A stretch of 6,100 nucleotides of DNA from JBCBWG01 sp964579305. Lineage in GTDB: Bacteria; Pseudomonadota; Alphaproteobacteria; Rhizobiales; Hyphomicrobiaceae. Below the pieces are notes generated by a model. The model had not been told where the DNA came from and did not search any database. It worked only from the letters and a program-made list of their open reading frames with translations. This document shows positions 5,076 through 6,100 of the stretch, piece by piece (position 1 is the stretch's first letter; every line of letters begins with the position of its first letter). The stretch lies in contig CAZOGY010000167.1 of the NCBI GenBank assembly GCA_964579305.1, positions 1 through 6,100 of the forward strand. The letters run 5' to 3'. Position numbers and translations under genes: made by a program.

Positions 5076-6096
5076 AGCGGCAGCGATTTGCTGTGCGCTG
5101 CTTTACGGACTGGCGGTTGACACGACCGCCAGTGCCCGTGGCGAATTGCGGTTTGCTTCACCCGAAGCAGCGCTTGAACAGGGTATGAACGCGTATCGCG
5201 CGCGGCATTTCGAGATTGCCATCCCGGCGCTGGAACGCGCTGCGGAAACCGGCAATCTGTTCGCCAAGTTCTATCTTGCGCGGATTTATTCCGACAATAC
5301 GCGGGCCTATACCAACCACGGTCGCGCTTACGCGCTCTATAGCGAGATCGTTGACGGCAATATCCAGATCAACCCGGCTGATCTGCGCCGGGCGCCAACG
5401 GTTGCGAAGTCAATCACGGCGATGGCGCGCTATATTCAGTCCGGTCTGCCGGAAATCGATGTGCCGGCCAACAAGCGTTATGCCGTCCGCCTCTATCGTT
5501 ATGCTGCGCAAATCTACGACGAGCCCAACGCGCAATTCGAATTGGCAAAACTCCAACTCGTTGGCGACGGCGTCAAAAAAGATGCACGATCGGCGCTCTA
5601 CTGGTTTCGACATCTCGTGAAACGGGGCCACGCTGGCGCCCAGGCCTTCCTCGCTGACCTGTATTGGCGCGGACGTTACGTGAAAGCCGATCGCGAGCGT
5701 GCGCTGCGGTTAATCACGGTGGCTCAGCGCAACGCACCGCCGCATGAACGGATCTGGATCGACGACATCTACCAAAACATCTTTTGCGGATCGGACGAGA
5801 CTGCCAGGCTCACCATGCAGGGTGCTGTTGCGGGCTGGGCGAAACCGTTCGGCTTGCTTGGCCGCCAGACGACGTCGCAGGGAACCAATTGGTTTACTGG
5901 ACCTGCGCGCACGTGCCGGGATGGAACGCCCATCAAAATGCCTGGTGCACGCGATGCCAGTCGCCAGGATGGCATCAAGACCCAGGGCAATGCGAGCGAC
6001 CGGGTTGGACATGGTCAGGCATCAGCCGCCCGCGCGACGGATGCAAAACAAGATGCCGCGGCGGTGCTCGGCTTGACCTCGTCAGCGGCACGATAG
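5053..6096 (+). CDS. Secreted Sel1-repeat protein, ExoR-like
   Basis: From TTG 5053 the product is 347 aa. A signal peptide is clear: basic start (R5, K8), hydrophobic core about 9-22, and a TASA site before Arg29, so the mature protein should be periplasmic. Residues 37-245 are helical TPR-like Sel1 repeats: units around 37-80, 120-155, 157-192 (GDGVKKDARSALYWF) and 193-228 (WRGRYVKADRERALRL), then an ERIWIDDIYQNIF segment. Repeat order and spacing resemble ExoR, the periplasmic inhibitor of the ExoS-ChvI two-component system that controls exopolysaccharide and motility in rhizobia. Similarity is judged by eye, and other Sel1 proteins could look alike. Residues about 250-347 do not match that architecture; the last 50 are polar, low-complexity and probably disordered. 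It overlaps ilvD by 23 bases and is probably co-transcribed with it. A GTG at 5035 would add six residues. No other non-ATG start is better supported. Confidence 0.75.
   Translation: MSVTRISKAAAICCALLYGLAVDTTASARGELRFASPEAALEQGMNAYRARHFEIAIPALERAAETGNLFAKFYLARIYSDNTRAYTNHGRAYALYSEIVDGNIQINPADLRRAPTVAKSITAMARYIQSGLPEIDVPANKRYAVRLYRYAAQIYDEPNAQFELAKLQLVGDGVKKDARSALYWFRHLVKRGHAGAQAFLADLYWRGRYVKADRERALRLITVAQRNAPPHERIWIDDIYQNIFCGSDETARLTMQGAVAGWAKPFGLLGRQTTSQGTNWFTGPARTCRDGTPIKMPGARDASRQDGIKTQGNASDRVGHGQASAARATDAKQDAAAVLGLTSSAAR
5109..5133 (+). repeat. Perfect 9-bp inverted repeat just after ilvD
   Basis: ACTGGCGGT (5109-5117) and ACCGCCAGT (5125-5133) are exact complements around a 7-base loop, 33 bases after the ilvD stop and 56 bases after the proposed TTG start. 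It lies in codons for the end of the signal peptide. No U tract follows, so it is not a standard terminator. In RNA it should be a stable hairpin that could protect the ilvD 3' end or slow translation of the downstream gene. Confidence 0.5.
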
Positions 6097-6100
6097 GCCC

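Overview
The window is about 60% GC and reads as a chromosomal piece of an alphaproteobacterium, most likely Hyphomicrobiales (rhizobial relatives). This rests on the type of dihydroxy-acid dehydratase, including its C-terminal ending in YADI, on the ExoR-like Sel1-repeat protein beside it, and on the codon bias. It is an inference from remembered family patterns, not from a search.

Layout: two pairs of genes point away from each other across a 642-base gap. On the minus strand (2708 down to 255) lies an apparent two-gene operon. It encodes a multi-pass YjgN/DUF898 membrane protein and then a membrane-anchored M48 zinc metallopeptidase with an intact HEIGH motif. Past the peptidase stop, 1-254 has no convincing gene but holds a terminator-like GC hairpin with a short U tract on the minus strand, backed by a second hairpin. 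On the plus strand (3351 to 6096) lies ilvD, the [Fe-S] dihydroxy-acid dehydratase of branched-chain amino acid synthesis. A secreted Sel1-repeat protein related in architecture to the exopolysaccharide regulator ExoR follows. Its best start (TTG at 5053) lies inside the 3' end of ilvD, so the two are probably translated from one message. A perfect 9-bp inverted repeat sits just after the ilvD stop, in the signal-peptide codons of the second gene.

The divergent gap (2709-3350) has no gene I can defend. It contains several clean inverted repeats, three of them in the roughly 240 bases ahead of ilvD, which may be a structured leader or operators.

Functionally the minus-strand pair looks like envelope maintenance (membrane protein plus protease). 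The plus-strand pair joins amino-acid biosynthesis to a probable periplasmic signalling or scaffold protein. I found no mobile element, CRISPR array, tRNA, rRNA or clear foreign segment. Most of the window is ordinary chromosome, and the findings below are mainly regulatory structures and start-site questions.
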